A stretch of DNA of 64,000 nt from Chlorobiota bacterium (lineage in GTDB: Bacteria > Bacteroidota > Chlorobiia > Chlorobiales > Chlorobiaceae), in contig VGGK01000008.1 in assembly GCA_016868665.1 (NCBI GenBank), forward strand, positions 1-64,000, written 5' to 3'. The notes under the pieces were generated by a model that was not told where the DNA came from, made no database searches, and was given only the letters and a program-made list of their open reading frames with translations. Position numbers and translations under genes: made by a program. Position 1 is the stretch's first letter; every line of letters starts with the position of its first letter. Below, piece by piece: positions 37,637-47,135 of this stretch.

Positions 37637-38551
37637 ATGCCGGAACTCAAAGAACCCTTTCACACGCTGCTCGAAAGTTTTCTCAACCATCTCTCCGTCG
37701 AAAGGAACTTCTCCCCGAATACAAGAGACGCTTACCGGAACGATCTCTGCAGGTATTTTCAATTCATGCAGGAACAGAAAAGAACGATCGATGCCATCGA
37801 AACGCGCGATATCCGGCGATTCATAGCGGAGCTGCACGAAACAGGGCTGGCTGCCAGTACGCTCGGAAGGAACATCTCCGCCATCCGAACGCTGCACAGA
37901 TTCCTCCTCGGTGAACAAAGCACGCAAACCAATCCTGCCGAAACGGTCCTGCAGCCGAAACAGGCAAAAAACCTGCCGGATGTGCTGAGCGTCGATGAGG
38001 TATTGAAGCTTCTCGATGCTCCGCTTATAAAAGAGCCGCAAGGAAAATTCATGCTGCGGGACAAAGCCATTCTTGAATTTCTCTACGCATCGGGCGTCAG
38101 GGTCAGCGAACTTACCGAACTGCAGCAGCAGAACCTCTACTTCGAAGCGGGTTTCGTCAGGATTTTCGGAAAAGGATCGAAAGAAAGGCTTGTTCCGGTT
38201 GGGCGGTCGGCCATGGAGTGGATAACGCGCTACCGCAACGAACTGCGTATCGGACTGTCGGGCAAAAATTCCCACGACGCGCTCTTTCTCAATGCAAGGG
38301 GAAAAAAACTGTCAAGAATGGCGGTTTACAACATGGTCAGGGAGTATGCAGCGATTGCAGGCATCCGAAAGGATATCAGCCCCCACACGCTGAGGCACTC
38401 CTTTGCCACCCATCTGCTCGAGGGAGGAGCGGACCTGCGCGCCGTTCAGGAGATGCTCGGCCACACCTCCATTCTCGCAACCCAGATCTACACCCATATC
38501 GATCGATCGTTCATCCGTGAGGTGCATAAGACCTTTCATCCGAGAGGATGA
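37637..38551 (+). CDS. Site-specific tyrosine recombinase, XerC/XerD type
   Basis: Chromosome dimer resolution recombinase. The 304-residue protein has an N-terminal SAM-like DNA-binding domain and the catalytic set: Arg in ASGVRVSELTEL, HTLRHSFATHLLEGG, LGHTSILATQIYTHI with nucleophile Tyr. XerC or XerD cannot be decided. It sits in an operon-like arrangement with the rRNA methyltransferase rather than beside an integrated element, supporting a housekeeping role. Confidence 0.9.
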   Translation: MPELKEPFHTLLESFLNHLSVERNFSPNTRDAYRNDLCRYFQFMQEQKRTIDAIETRDIRRFIAELHETGLAASTLGRNISAIRTLHRFLLGEQSTQTNPAETVLQPKQAKNLPDVLSVDEVLKLLDAPLIKEPQGKFMLRDKAILEFLYASGVRVSELTELQQQNLYFEAGFVRIFGKGSKERLVPVGRSAMEWITRYRNELRIGLSGKNSHDALFLNARGKKLSRMAVYNMVREYAAIAGIRKDISPHTLRHSFATHLLEGGADLRAVQEMLGHTSILATQIYTHIDRSFIREVHKTFHPRG

Positions 38552-38566
38552 ATCATTCCGGGAGGG

Positions 38567-39082
38567 TCACTTTCCGGCAAGCCATTCTCCCGCTTTTCTG
38601 TTTCCAAGCTCGGCTGCGCGTCTCATATCGGCAATCGCGCCGTTGCGGTCGTTCATTTCTTCCCTTGCCAGACCTCTCGCATACCATGCCTTGTCGTAAC
38701 CGGAACGGATTTCAATTGCCCGGTCAAGATCGGCAAGAGCCAGCCGGTAATCCTTAAGGGCCGCATAAGCCTTTCCCCTGTGGTAGAACGCCCGGGCGCA
38801 ATCCTTCCGAAGCTCGATGGCCCGGCTGTAATCGGCTATCGCCTCCCGGTATTTCTTCTGCTCGAAGTAAGCCTTGCCCCGGGCATACCAGGCTTTCTGG
38901 TAGTTGACGTCCGCAGCCAGCGCAAGATCGAACTCGGCGACTGCCTCGCTGAAACGGGCCAGCTCGTAATACGCTTCGCCTTTCTTTACATGGCTCTTCG
39001 GCGACTCTGCCTGCAGGGTGCATGGCATGAAAAACGAAAAGAGAAGCAGAACTGCGATGATTTGAGCAGCAAGACTTTTCAT
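38567..39082 (-). CDS. Secreted TPR protein
   Basis: A 171-residue exported protein with a signal peptide (residues 1-25, ending CTLQAES) and about three TPR units (KGEAYYELARFSEAVAEFDL; KAWYARGKAYFEQKKYREAI; RAFYHRGKAYAALKDYRLAL). Likely periplasmic. It overlaps the DUF2721 gene by 4 bp, so it shares that transcript. Convergent with the recombinase gene, 15 bp apart. Confidence 0.85.
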   Translation of the reverse strand: MKSLAAQIIAVLLLFSFFMPCTLQAESPKSHVKKGEAYYELARFSEAVAEFDLALAADVNYQKAWYARGKAYFEQKKYREAIADYSRAIELRKDCARAFYHRGKAYAALKDYRLALADLDRAIEIRSGYDKAWYARGLAREEMNDRNGAIADMRRAAELGNRKAGEWLAGK

Positions 39083-39573
39083 TGGATGGGCATTCTGGTT
39101 TCCATTATCACCCGCTTCCTGTTATGGCTTTCCCGCTCTATTTTCAAGGCCGCAAGAGTCAGGTTCACGTCGAAAAGGAAAAACACAAGCGAACATGAAA
39201 GAGAAAACATGCTTGCAATAAACACAACCGATATGGCTATGGGAATATCCAGACCTGCCAGTACGGAGAAAAAAAGGAGCATGATCAGCATCGATGCGCC
39301 CAGGCAGGTGAAACTCGCAAGCAGGATAGCCATCCTGATGAAACGCGCCCGTTTCCACAGAATATCGACTTCCCGGTTTATTCTGAGAATATAGGACTCC
39401 GGCTGGGCCTCCAGGTTGTCGAGCAGGGCTCTCGACCGGTCTATGATGCGTCCCAGCCGGTTTGTCATGGTGAGGAGCAGCAAGCCGATCCCTGAAACAA
39501 GGATCATCGGCCCTATAGCCGTCTGCAGAACAGGCACAAGTTCCCGTACCGTGGTAATGGTCATAACGTTCAT
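39079..39573 (-). CDS. DUF2721 membrane protein
   Basis: A 164-residue protein with three hydrophobic helices (about 18-36, 80-105, 110-135) and the DUF2721 features IGPMILVSGIGLLLLTMTNRLGRIIDR. The function of this family is unknown. An ATG three codons inside is an alternative start. Translationally coupled to the downstream TPR gene. Confidence 0.82.
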   Translation of the reverse strand: MNVMTITTVRELVPVLQTAIGPMILVSGIGLLLLTMTNRLGRIIDRSRALLDNLEAQPESYILRINREVDILWKRARFIRMAILLASFTCLGASMLIMLLFFSVLAGLDIPIAISVVFIASMFSLSCSLVFFLFDVNLTLAALKIERESHNRKRVIMETRMPIQ

Positions 39574-39650
39574 TCTTCCTGAAAAATCCTTTCTTGCTGT
39601 AACATAGCAAATACATCCCCCCCTGATATAACATCTCCTGAAACAAAAAC

Positions 39651-41042
39651 CTACAAAAGGTTCAACAAATCTCCGGCTTCCGGAACAACCGCATGGAGAT
39701 GCAGCTGCTCCTCGACAATGTTCCGGAACGACTCTTTCGCCCCCGCATCACCATGAACCACATACACATCCGGCTTGTTTGAAAAACCCTGCAGCCATCG
39801 CAGCAGATCGCTCCGGTCGCCATGAGCCGAAAGGCCTCCGACGGTATGGATGCCGGCTTCCACCTTGTAGGTCCTTCCGTGAATGGAGACCTCCGGTTCA
39901 CCGTTGACAATCAGCCGGCCCAGCGTTCCGGGAGCCTGGTATCCGGTAATGATCACCCGGCACTCGGGCCGCCAGATATTGTGCTTGAGATGGTGGAGGA
40001 TCCGGCCTCCGTTGCACATGCCGCTTCCGGCTATGATGATGGCGCCCTGCCGGATGTCGTTGATTTTTCGGGAAGCCTCGACGCGATCGGTAAAATGCAG
40101 GTTCCGGAGCGGGGGCAGAAGAGCGGGGTTGTTCCTGAGTTTGAGCGCATCCTCGTCGAGCAGGGCCGGATAATCCCAGTATATCCTTCCGGCATCGATA
40201 GCCATGGGGCTGTCGAGATAGACCTGCCACTTTTCAAGTTCCCACTGATCGTAGAAGGTGGCGAACAGATAGAGCAGTTCCTGGCTTCGCCCGATCGAAA
40301 ACGCGGGAATGAGGATATTGCCGCACTCCCTGCAGGCCGTCCTGAAAATATCTCCAAGTTCGGCAATAGTCTCCATGAACTGACGATGCAGCCAGTCGCC
40401 GTAAGTGCTCTCCACCAGCACGGCATCGGCATGCGAAGGCGTTTCAGGATCATGCAGCAGCGGCCCCCCGTACTGGCCGAGATCTCCGCTGAAAACAAGG
40501 GTGCGTTCCTCTTCGCCTTCCCTGATTCGGAGTTCCACAACCGCCGAACCCAGAATATGGCCGGCATCATAAAAACGAAGCCTTACGCCCGGTACGATCT
40601 CCTTTTCCTCACGGTACTCCATCCCCCTCATCCGGCCGACGGCTTTAAGGGCATCCTCTCTGGTGTACAGCGGCTCCGCATTCCGATCCCGGCGGCTTGC
40701 AGGATGACGCCGCCGGTGATCGGCATCGCGCTCGGCAAGCGAAGCCGAATCGAGAAGCAGCACTCTCGACAGGTCAATGGTCGCATGCTGCGTGAATACA
40801 GGACCCCTGTACCCCCGTTTAACAAGCAGCGGAAGCCGTCCTGAATGATCGATATGACCATGACTGAGCACAACCGCGTCGATGGCTGCGGGATCGAAAG
40901 GAAATGGATCGCGGTTCAGCGATTCCTCTTCGGGAGAACCCTGTATCAGGCCGCAATCGAGCAGCAGGGTGTATTCGCCTGTCCTGAGGATGTGGCAGGT
41001 GCCAGTAACCCGCGCCGTAGCGCCGTAAAACTGAAGCTCCAT
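39651..41042 (-). CDS. Beta-CASP metallo-beta-lactamase RNA hydrolase
   Basis: A 463-residue zinc hydrolase of the CPSF73/YSH1-like bacterial group, probably an RNA endonuclease. Metal site: HGHIDHSGRLP, then H residues in DAGHILGSA and FSGDLGQYG; the beta-CASP insertion contains PAFSIGRSQELLY and GSGMCNGGRILHHL, and the RMMBL end has GGLSAHGDRSDLL. It lacks the extra N-terminal KH domains of archaeal homologues. Confidence 0.9.
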   Translation of the reverse strand: MELQFYGATARVTGTCHILRTGEYTLLLDCGLIQGSPEEESLNRDPFPFDPAAIDAVVLSHGHIDHSGRLPLLVKRGYRGPVFTQHATIDLSRVLLLDSASLAERDADHRRRHPASRRDRNAEPLYTREDALKAVGRMRGMEYREEKEIVPGVRLRFYDAGHILGSAVVELRIREGEEERTLVFSGDLGQYGGPLLHDPETPSHADAVLVESTYGDWLHRQFMETIAELGDIFRTACRECGNILIPAFSIGRSQELLYLFATFYDQWELEKWQVYLDSPMAIDAGRIYWDYPALLDEDALKLRNNPALLPPLRNLHFTDRVEASRKINDIRQGAIIIAGSGMCNGGRILHHLKHNIWRPECRVIITGYQAPGTLGRLIVNGEPEVSIHGRTYKVEAGIHTVGGLSAHGDRSDLLRWLQGFSNKPDVYVVHGDAGAKESFRNIVEEQLHLHAVVPEAGDLLNLL

Positions 41043-41344
41043 AAAACCTTCTCCAGAGAATTATTCCGGCCTCTCAGATCGTTTTTTAAAGATACGCATC
41101 AGCATTAGCAAAAAACGACAGAATAACACCCCCTAAAAAGAGGGATTATAAAAACCTAACGTAAATTTCACAATTCGCTGTCCAAACCAGTCACGGACGG
41201 GTAAAAGGAACTCCGATTTTCCGTCCCCGCTCCATAACGTTGCATACAAGCTTTTTATTTTTTACAATTGTGCTCTTCATTCTGTTACACGACAAACGGA
41301 AACAGACAATAAAGCGTTGTTGCCCGAAACATGCTCAATGAACC
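41043..41344. other. 302-bp divergent intergenic region (MBL hydrolase / cydDC)
   Basis: AT-rich with several T runs. It should hold promoters for both divergent units, but no single -35/-10 pair stands out; the strongest AT block is around 41250-41275, upstream of cydD. No small open frame or RNA gene could be supported. Confidence 0.4.
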
Positions 41345-43084
41345 ATGAACGTTGACCGGCGCCTGACAGCTCTCGCAAAAACCCGCAAAGTGCCGTTTAT
41401 CGTTTCGCTGGTTTCCGGAACGATTGCCGCGCTGACGCTTGTCTGGCAGACAGCCCTGCTCAGCAGGATCATCGACGGCGCATTCCTCGGCAAGCAGACG
41501 CTCGGGGACCTCTCGCCGCTGCTCTGGCTCTTCGCACTTGCGAGCATCCTGCGAATGCTGCTGTCCTGGTTTTCAGTTTACCAGGCAAAACGAGGTGCTA
41601 TCCTGCTCAAACAGGATCTTTTCAGCCGGCTGACGTCTGCAACCGGCAAGCTCGGGCCTCAGTTTTCCCGATCGCTGCAGAGCGGCAGCCTCTCTGCAAC
41701 GCTGACCAAAGGTATCGAAGCGCTCGACGCCTATTTCAGCCAGTATCTGCCGCAACTCTGGTTTGCGATTGCCGTCCCGCTGATAATCCTTATCGCAGTC
41801 GTGACCTCCGATCCGCTTTCCGCCCTTATCCTGCTTCTCAGCGCCCCGCTCATCCCCCTCTTCATGATGCTTATCGGCAAATCCGCCGGAGCCATGACCG
41901 ACCGGCAGTGGCAAACCATGAGCCGGATGAGCGGCTACTTTCTCGACAGGCTGCAGGGGCTCACCACGCTCAAGCTCTTCGCACGCAGCCGGGAACAGCG
42001 ACAGGGTATCGAAAGTACCGGAGAGTCGTTCCGCCATGCAACCATGCAGGTTCTGAAAATAGCGTTCCTCTCTTCACTGACACTCGAACTGACAGGCACC
42101 ATCGGCACGGCAATCATCGCCGTAGGTGTGGGCATACGCCTGCTGGGCGACCACATCGCTTTTTTACCGGCGCTGTTCGTACTGATGCTCACTCCCGACT
42201 TCTATCTCCCACTCCGCCAGCTCGGTCTGAGGTTCCATGCCGGCAAGGAAGGAATCAGCGCTTCGAAGGATATTTTCTTCCTGCTGGACAAGGCGGAAGA
42301 AACACCGAATCCCGGGCACGGGATGCTACCTGAAAATCTGCTGAAAGAGCAGCCGATAAAATTCAATAATATCTCCTACACCTATCCAGGCGCCGTCGCC
42401 CCCGCCATCGAAGGCCTCACCTGTTCGTTTCCGCCCGGCAAGACCACGGCCATAACCGGCCCGAGCGGCTCCGGTAAAAGCACCCTCGTCAGCCTGCTTC
42501 TGCGTTTCGTGAAACCGGAAAAAGGCTCGATAACGATAAACGACACATCTATCGACAGCCTTTCCGAGGAAGCCTGGCTGAGCCGGATCGCATGGGTTCC
42601 GCAGCACCCTTTTCTTTTCAACGCATCCATCAGGGAAAACCTGCTGCTCGCACGGAAGAACGCCGACGACGCAGAATTGCGCGACGCACTCGCACACGCC
42701 GGACTCGACGAGCTGCTGAAAAACATGCCGGAAGAACTGGATACGATAATCGGCGAACAGGGTGCACGACTGAGCGGCGGCGAAGCCCAGAGGCTTGCCC
42801 TTGCACGTGCGTTCCTCAGAAATGCGCCGGTGCTGATACTCGACGAACCGACATCGAACACCGATCCCCTGCTGGAAAGATCGCTGCGCACTGCCATGCA
42901 TCGACTTATGGCAGGAAGAACCGTCATCATCATCGCGCACCGCCAGGAAACCATCCGGAATGCCGACAGCATCATCGTGCTGCGCAACGGAACGATAGCC
43001 CAATCAGGCACCCATGCAGAACTTATTGCGGCAGGAGGCTACTACAGCTCCGTGAGCCCTGCCGCTCCGGAGGAGGACGCATGA
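41345..43084 (+). CDS. cydD: Thiol reductant ABC exporter subunit CydD
   Basis: Half of the heterodimeric CydDC exporter (cysteine/glutathione or haem-linked), required for periplasmic redox balance and assembly of cytochrome bd and c-type cytochromes. The 579-residue protein has six helices (about 20-330) and an ATPase domain with GPSGSGKST, LSGGEAQRLALAR and LILDEPTSNTD. It overlaps cydC by 4 bp. cydAB is not in this window, but cbb3 cytochromes (ccoO/ccoP) are encoded 12-20 kb away. Confidence 0.92.
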   Translation: MNVDRRLTALAKTRKVPFIVSLVSGTIAALTLVWQTALLSRIIDGAFLGKQTLGDLSPLLWLFALASILRMLLSWFSVYQAKRGAILLKQDLFSRLTSATGKLGPQFSRSLQSGSLSATLTKGIEALDAYFSQYLPQLWFAIAVPLIILIAVVTSDPLSALILLLSAPLIPLFMMLIGKSAGAMTDRQWQTMSRMSGYFLDRLQGLTTLKLFARSREQRQGIESTGESFRHATMQVLKIAFLSSLTLELTGTIGTAIIAVGVGIRLLGDHIAFLPALFVLMLTPDFYLPLRQLGLRFHAGKEGISASKDIFFLLDKAEETPNPGHGMLPENLLKEQPIKFNNISYTYPGAVAPAIEGLTCSFPPGKTTAITGPSGSGKSTLVSLLLRFVKPEKGSITINDTSIDSLSEEAWLSRIAWVPQHPFLFNASIRENLLLARKNADDAELRDALAHAGLDELLKNMPEELDTIIGEQGARLSGGEAQRLALARAFLRNAPVLILDEPTSNTDPLLERSLRTAMHRLMAGRTVIIIAHRQETIRNADSIIVLRNGTIAQSGTHAELIAAGGYYSSVSPAAPEEDA

Positions 43085-44805
43085 AAACATTCCTTCGTCT
43101 CGTCGGCCTTGTCAGGCCTTTTTTCTGGTGGATGCTGCTTGCCGCCATTGCCGGTTTCGCGGCAACCGGCAGCGGCATTGGCCTGCTCATGACCTCAGCC
43201 TACATCATCGCCAAAGCCGCTCTGCAGCCGCCGATGTCCGATATCCAGCTCGGCATGGCAGGCGTCAGATTCTTCGGCATAGCACGCGGAGCGTTCAGGT
43301 ATGCTGAACGGCTCATCTCCCACGACGCCACGTTCCGCATCCTCGCGCGGCTGCGTCTCTGGTTCTACGACGCCCTTGAACCGCTCGCCCCGGCCCGACT
43401 TCTTGCATTCAGAAGCGGCGATCTTCTGCAGCGGATCGTCGACGACATCCAGAGTCTCGAGAACATATACGCGAGGGTGCTCGCGCCCCCGGTAACGGCT
43501 CTGCTGACCGCCCTGCTCATCTGGTTCCTTATCGGCATCTGGTCACCTGAAGCCGCTCTGGTAACCCTCGGCTTCCAGCTTGCGGCCGGTTTCGGCCTGC
43601 CGCTGCTTGCCGCCGGGCTCGGCAGGGGCCTTGGCGGACGCATTACGGAGCTTCGGGCCCGACAGCAGACAGAGACGGTGGATTTCACCCAGGGACTCGG
43701 CGAACTTCGGGTTTACGGTCAGCTCGATGCCTGCCTTGAACGCATGAAGGCCAACGAGGCTGAAATCCTCCGGCTGCAGAAAAAAAACGCGTGGATCGAA
43801 AGCATGCAGGAATCGCTCGTCGGCATATGCATGAACAGCGCCCTGATCGGGGTACTGCTTGTACTGCTCCCCTCGGTGCCGTCCGGACATCTCAGCGGCA
43901 TTACCCTTTCGGTGATCATGCTCGCAGTCATGGCATCTTTCGAGTCCTTTGCGCCACTGCCTGCCGCAGCAGGCCATATCGAAGCCGACATCCATGCCGG
44001 AAAGCGGCTTTTCGAAATCATCGACGCAAAACCCGAAGTCGCAGTCCCCCCAGAGCCGCAGCCATTCCCGGCGCACCCCGACATCCGGATGCGCAACCTG
44101 ACCTTCAGTTACCCCGGAAGCCCCGATAAAACGCTTGATGGCGTAACAATCGACATACCTGAAGGTCTTCACGTCGCCATCGTTGGGCCAAGCGGAGCGG
44201 GTAAATCCACAATTGCCGCGCTCCTCGTGCGATTCTGGAACACAGCGCCCGGCGAGCTCGTCATCGGAGGTACCGACATCGGCGCTTTCGACCCTGAAGA
44301 ACTGCGACGCAACCTCTCGCTCGTCTCGCAGCGAACCTACCTCTTCGGAGAGACCATACGGGATAATCTGCTCCTCGCAAAACCGGAGGCCAGCGACACC
44401 GAACTTGCCGAAGCTCTCGAATCGGCCGGCATAGGCCACTTCGCAGGCCGGCTTGAAGACTGGGCAGGCCAGCACGGCATGCAGATCAGCGGCGGAGAAA
44501 GGCAGCGCATAGCCATCGCACGCATGATCCTGCAGGATGCTCCGGTCGTCATTCTCGACGAAGCCACCGCAAGTCTCGACATGCCAACCGATCGGGCAGT
44601 CACAAAAACCATCGATGCCCTGACTGCAGAAAAAACCCTGCTCACCATAACCCATCGTCTTTACAGTATGGCACGGTTCGATGCGATCTATGTGCTCGAC
44701 AGGGGAAAGGTCGTCGAAAAGGGTACGCATTCGGAACTCCTGCAGCGAAACGGTCTCTACAAGGCCATGTGGGATCTGCAGCACGAAAACGCACCTGCCT
44801 TGTAA
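43081..44805 (+). CDS. cydC: Thiol reductant ABC exporter subunit CydC
   Basis: Partner of CydD. The 574-residue protein starts MKTFLRLVGLVRPFFWWM with six helices (to about 310) and an ATPase domain with GPSGAGKST, ISGGERQRIAIAR and VILDEATASLD. The frame is open far upstream into cydD, but the ATGA overlap start at 43081 (preceded by GGAGGA) gives the correct protein. The next gene is on the opposite strand, 9 bp away. Confidence 0.92.
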   Translation: MKTFLRLVGLVRPFFWWMLLAAIAGFAATGSGIGLLMTSAYIIAKAALQPPMSDIQLGMAGVRFFGIARGAFRYAERLISHDATFRILARLRLWFYDALEPLAPARLLAFRSGDLLQRIVDDIQSLENIYARVLAPPVTALLTALLIWFLIGIWSPEAALVTLGFQLAAGFGLPLLAAGLGRGLGGRITELRARQQTETVDFTQGLGELRVYGQLDACLERMKANEAEILRLQKKNAWIESMQESLVGICMNSALIGVLLVLLPSVPSGHLSGITLSVIMLAVMASFESFAPLPAAAGHIEADIHAGKRLFEIIDAKPEVAVPPEPQPFPAHPDIRMRNLTFSYPGSPDKTLDGVTIDIPEGLHVAIVGPSGAGKSTIAALLVRFWNTAPGELVIGGTDIGAFDPEELRRNLSLVSQRTYLFGETIRDNLLLAKPEASDTELAEALESAGIGHFAGRLEDWAGQHGMQISGGERQRIAIARMILQDAPVVILDEATASLDMPTDRAVTKTIDALTAEKTLLTITHRLYSMARFDAIYVLDRGKVVEKGTHSELLQRNGLYKAMWDLQHENAPAL

Positions 44806-44814
44806 AAAACAAAG

Positions 44815-45234
44815 TCAGGAGTCGCCTTCTCTGCCATGACGAGCCTTCGGAGGAAAACGCAGCCATGCCCACGCCACAAGCAGTCCGAACAGGGTGTATG
44901 CCAGCGTGAAGGCCCACTCAGGTGCATCGTAGTACAGCACGCTCTGAAGCCAGTGCTCGATGAAGCTTGTCTGATACTCTCGCTGCCCTGCCTCACGACG
45001 AAGTGCTGATTCCAGCTCGGTCAGGGCGCAGTACTGCCCCAGCCATGCCTGCAGAGCAACGACTCCAATAAGAGCAAGATGAACAAAACGCCACCAGAGA
45101 CTGTTAACCCACGTCCAGCCGAACCTGTTGCCAATCAGGATAACCGGAAAACCCAGAACGACGAACAGAACGATTCCGAAGTGAACAACCAGAACCGTGT
45201 CTGCAAGCATTTTGTAAGGCAGCAGCGAATCCAT
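44815..45234 (-). CDS. DUF2784 membrane protein
   Basis: A 139-residue protein with three to four hydrophobic helices and the family pattern ADTVLVVHFGIVLFVVLGFP near the N-terminus, WWRFVHL, and the tail LAYTLFGLLVAWAWLRFPP. The function is unknown. It shares direction with the flavin reductase-like gene 12 bp upstream. Confidence 0.8.
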   Translation of the reverse strand: MDSLLPYKMLADTVLVVHFGIVLFVVLGFPVILIGNRFGWTWVNSLWWRFVHLALIGVVALQAWLGQYCALTELESALRREAGQREYQTSFIEHWLQSVLYYDAPEWAFTLAYTLFGLLVAWAWLRFPPKARHGREGDS

Positions 45235-45246
45235 GATTTAAACCGC

Positions 45247-45819
45247 CTAAGACACCAGCGCCTTGCCGACGGAGAAGGCATCGCCGAGACGAGGGCCTAC
45301 GCCGTGATACCCTCTCCGGGCGGTATCGTAGACGAGAGGCCGGATTTTCATGATGTCGAGGCGGCCGTCCTGGCCGAACACAACGGCATCGGCCTTGACG
45401 TCGATGATTTCTCCGATGAACTGGGTATGCAGACCGATTTCGATAACATGCAGCAGCCTGCATTCGAGTACTACCGGAAACTCCTCCGCATATGGCGCGT
45501 CGACAAGATCGCTTTTCACATGAGTCAGTCCTGCAACGGCGAACTTGTCGGCGTCACGCCCGGAAGCGATCCCCACGTAGTCGGCCTGGACCATCAGCCC
45601 TTCAGATGCGATGCCGACCGTAAACGCCTTGCGTTCGACGATACAGCCATAAGAGTATGTGGCTTTTCGCAATGAAACCGCCACACAGGGCGGCTGCGAG
45701 CAGCAGATACCGCCCCATGCGGCGTTCATGAGGTTGGGTTTGCCTGCCTGGTCATAGGTTCCGACCATCAGCACCGGTGTGGGAAAAAGTTGTGTTTTTG
45801 CTCCGACAGATTGTTTCAT
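45247..45819 (-). CDS. Flavin reductase-like domain protein
   Basis: A 190-residue FMN-binding split-barrel protein. Signatures: PTPVLMVGTYDQAGKPNLMNAAWGG and CVAVSLRKATYSYGCI, then LVYDTARRGYHGVG near the end. Family members bind FMN and reduce flavin or act in small redox reactions; the substrate is unknown. First gene of a two-gene unit with DUF2784. Confidence 0.85.
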   Translation of the reverse strand: MKQSVGAKTQLFPTPVLMVGTYDQAGKPNLMNAAWGGICCSQPPCVAVSLRKATYSYGCIVERKAFTVGIASEGLMVQADYVGIASGRDADKFAVAGLTHVKSDLVDAPYAEEFPVVLECRLLHVIEIGLHTQFIGEIIDVKADAVVFGQDGRLDIMKIRPLVYDTARRGYHGVGPRLGDAFSVGKALVS

Positions 45820-45867
45820 GTGACTGTTATCCGGAAATGATTACACCTATACGTAACTGATCCTGTT

Positions 45868-46389
45868 TTATAACTGCCCCTGCTGACTGAAATACCGCAG
45901 TTTCCCGGTTTCGAACCCGAGTGAATCGGCTTTGGCGACAAGCTGCTGCAGGAGTGCAGGCTCCATTTCCGGCTTTCGGGCAAGAATCCAGAACAGGGAT
46001 TTTTTATGTCCGCAGACAATAGCCCAGGAGTAGTTCACCCGGTCAAGAGCCACGACGTTGTAGCTTGCATAGAATGGCCCGAAAAAAGAGACCTTGAGAG
46101 CGCCTTCCGTAACGTCCCCCACAAATACAGCTTTGCCTTCGATGGACTTCCACTCCCCTTTTTCAGCATCGTAACCGCGGTTCATGACCTTTACTTTTCC
46201 GTCTTCGCGAAGCGAGTACTCTGCGGAAACCTGCCCGAGATTTTTCTCGAACCGGTTGTCGAGCCGGGCGATCTCGTACCATGTGCCGAGATACCGTTCA
46301 AGACGGAAACCGTCGACCACGGTAAGTCCTTCCGGTACGCCGGTACAGCCGGAAAGAAGCATCAAGAAAAGCAATAACAGTTTTTTCAT
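45868..46389 (-). CDS. Lipocalin lipoprotein (Blc-like), copy 2
   Basis: A 173-residue outer-membrane-type lipoprotein: signal peptide with lipobox (LFLMLLSGC, Cys15) and the lipocalin fold marked by RYLGTWYEIARLDNRFEKN, AEYSLREDGKVKVMNRGY and the closing YSWAIVCGHKKSLFWILARKP. Bacterial Blc binds fatty acids or lysophospholipids. It lies 14 bp after a paralogue at 46404-46943, with clear similarity along the whole length, so the pair arose by tandem duplication. Confidence 0.9.
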   Translation of the reverse strand: MKKLLLLFLMLLSGCTGVPEGLTVVDGFRLERYLGTWYEIARLDNRFEKNLGQVSAEYSLREDGKVKVMNRGYDAEKGEWKSIEGKAVFVGDVTEGALKVSFFGPFYASYNVVALDRVNYSWAIVCGHKKSLFWILARKPEMEPALLQQLVAKADSLGFETGKLRYFSQQGQL

Positions 46390-46403
46390 AATAATAACGC
46401 AGT

Positions 46404-46943
46404 TTAGTTGCCACCATCCTTCGGCTTTCCGCTGTATCCGGAATATCGTAATTTCGTTGTGTCGAAACCGAGCGAATCGGCTTTTGCCGCCAGACGCTTC
46501 ATAAGCGCCTTGTCAATTACCGGTTCCCGGGACAGAATCCAGAACATGGATCTGTCGCGACCGCAGGCAATTGCCCACGAGTAGTGTTCTTTATCGAGTG
46601 CAATAATATTATACTCGGAATAAAACGAACCGAAAAACGAAACCTTAAGCGCGCCCATGGTTTTGTCGCCGGACAGATGCGCTTTTCCCCGCCTGAAACG
46701 CCAGCGTTCGAGCTCCACATCATACCCCTTGTTCATGATCGAGATCCGCCCGGAATCGTCGACCGAATATTCTGCGGAAACCCGGTCAAGATTCTTTTCG
46801 AACGAATTGTCGGAACGGGCTATTTCATGCCATGTTCCGAGAAACCGATCGAGCCGGAAACCATCGACGACACGAACACTATCAGGAACTTCGGCGCAAC
46901 CGGCGATCAGCAGAACAATAAAAACGAGATACTTCTTCAACAT
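46404..46943 (-). CDS. Lipocalin lipoprotein (Blc-like), copy 1
   Basis: A 179-residue paralogue of the downstream gene: lipobox VLLIAGC (Cys16), RFLGTWHEIARSDNSFEKN, AEYSVDDSGRISIMNKGYD and YSWAIACGRDRSMFWILSREP. The Tyr of the GTWYE motif is His here, a difference in the ligand pocket entrance that might change specificity. First gene of the pair; a short GATCAGG tandem repeat lies just upstream. Confidence 0.9.
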   Translation of the reverse strand: MLKKYLVFIVLLIAGCAEVPDSVRVVDGFRLDRFLGTWHEIARSDNSFEKNLDRVSAEYSVDDSGRISIMNKGYDVELERWRFRRGKAHLSGDKTMGALKVSFFGSFYSEYNIIALDKEHYSWAIACGRDRSMFWILSREPVIDKALMKRLAAKADSLGFDTTKLRYSGYSGKPKDGGN

Positions 46944-46952
46944 GGAGAATGG

Positions 46953-46980
46953 ACAGGGATCAGGGATCAGGGATCAGGGT
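46953..46980. repeat. Short tandem repeat (GATCAGG-type, 7-bp unit)
   Basis: Three to four copies of a 7-bp GATCAGG unit directly upstream of the first lipocalin start (46943, minus strand), so within its leader. Variation in copy number could arise by slippage. Confidence 0.7.
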
Positions 46981-47135
46981 GAAAATACATTTATTTTACA
47001 AAATAAACCCAAAAGCATTTGATTTATTTCTCTTTTTCTCGACTTCGGCATCCTTTTCCGGCTGACGCTTCAACGGGAACACTCCGGGAACACCTTGCCG
47101 AATAGCCGGATGGCCTGATAGCAGGATCGTTTGCT

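Noticed and set aside
37637-38551. Tyrosine recombinase as sign of an integrated element
   Set aside because: The XerC/D-type catalytic domain, housekeeping neighbours and absence of att-like repeats or phage genes point to the chromosomal dimer-resolution enzyme.
42592-43080. Upstream extension of the cydC frame
   Set aside because: It overlaps the conserved ATPase domain of cydD; the ATG at 43081 with GGAGGA upstream gives the proper CydC N-terminus.
46990-47007. AT-only palindrome TTTATTTTACAAAATAAA upstream of the lipocalin pair
   Set aside because: Could be an operator, but such AT palindromes arise easily in AT-rich gaps and no matching regulator is known here.
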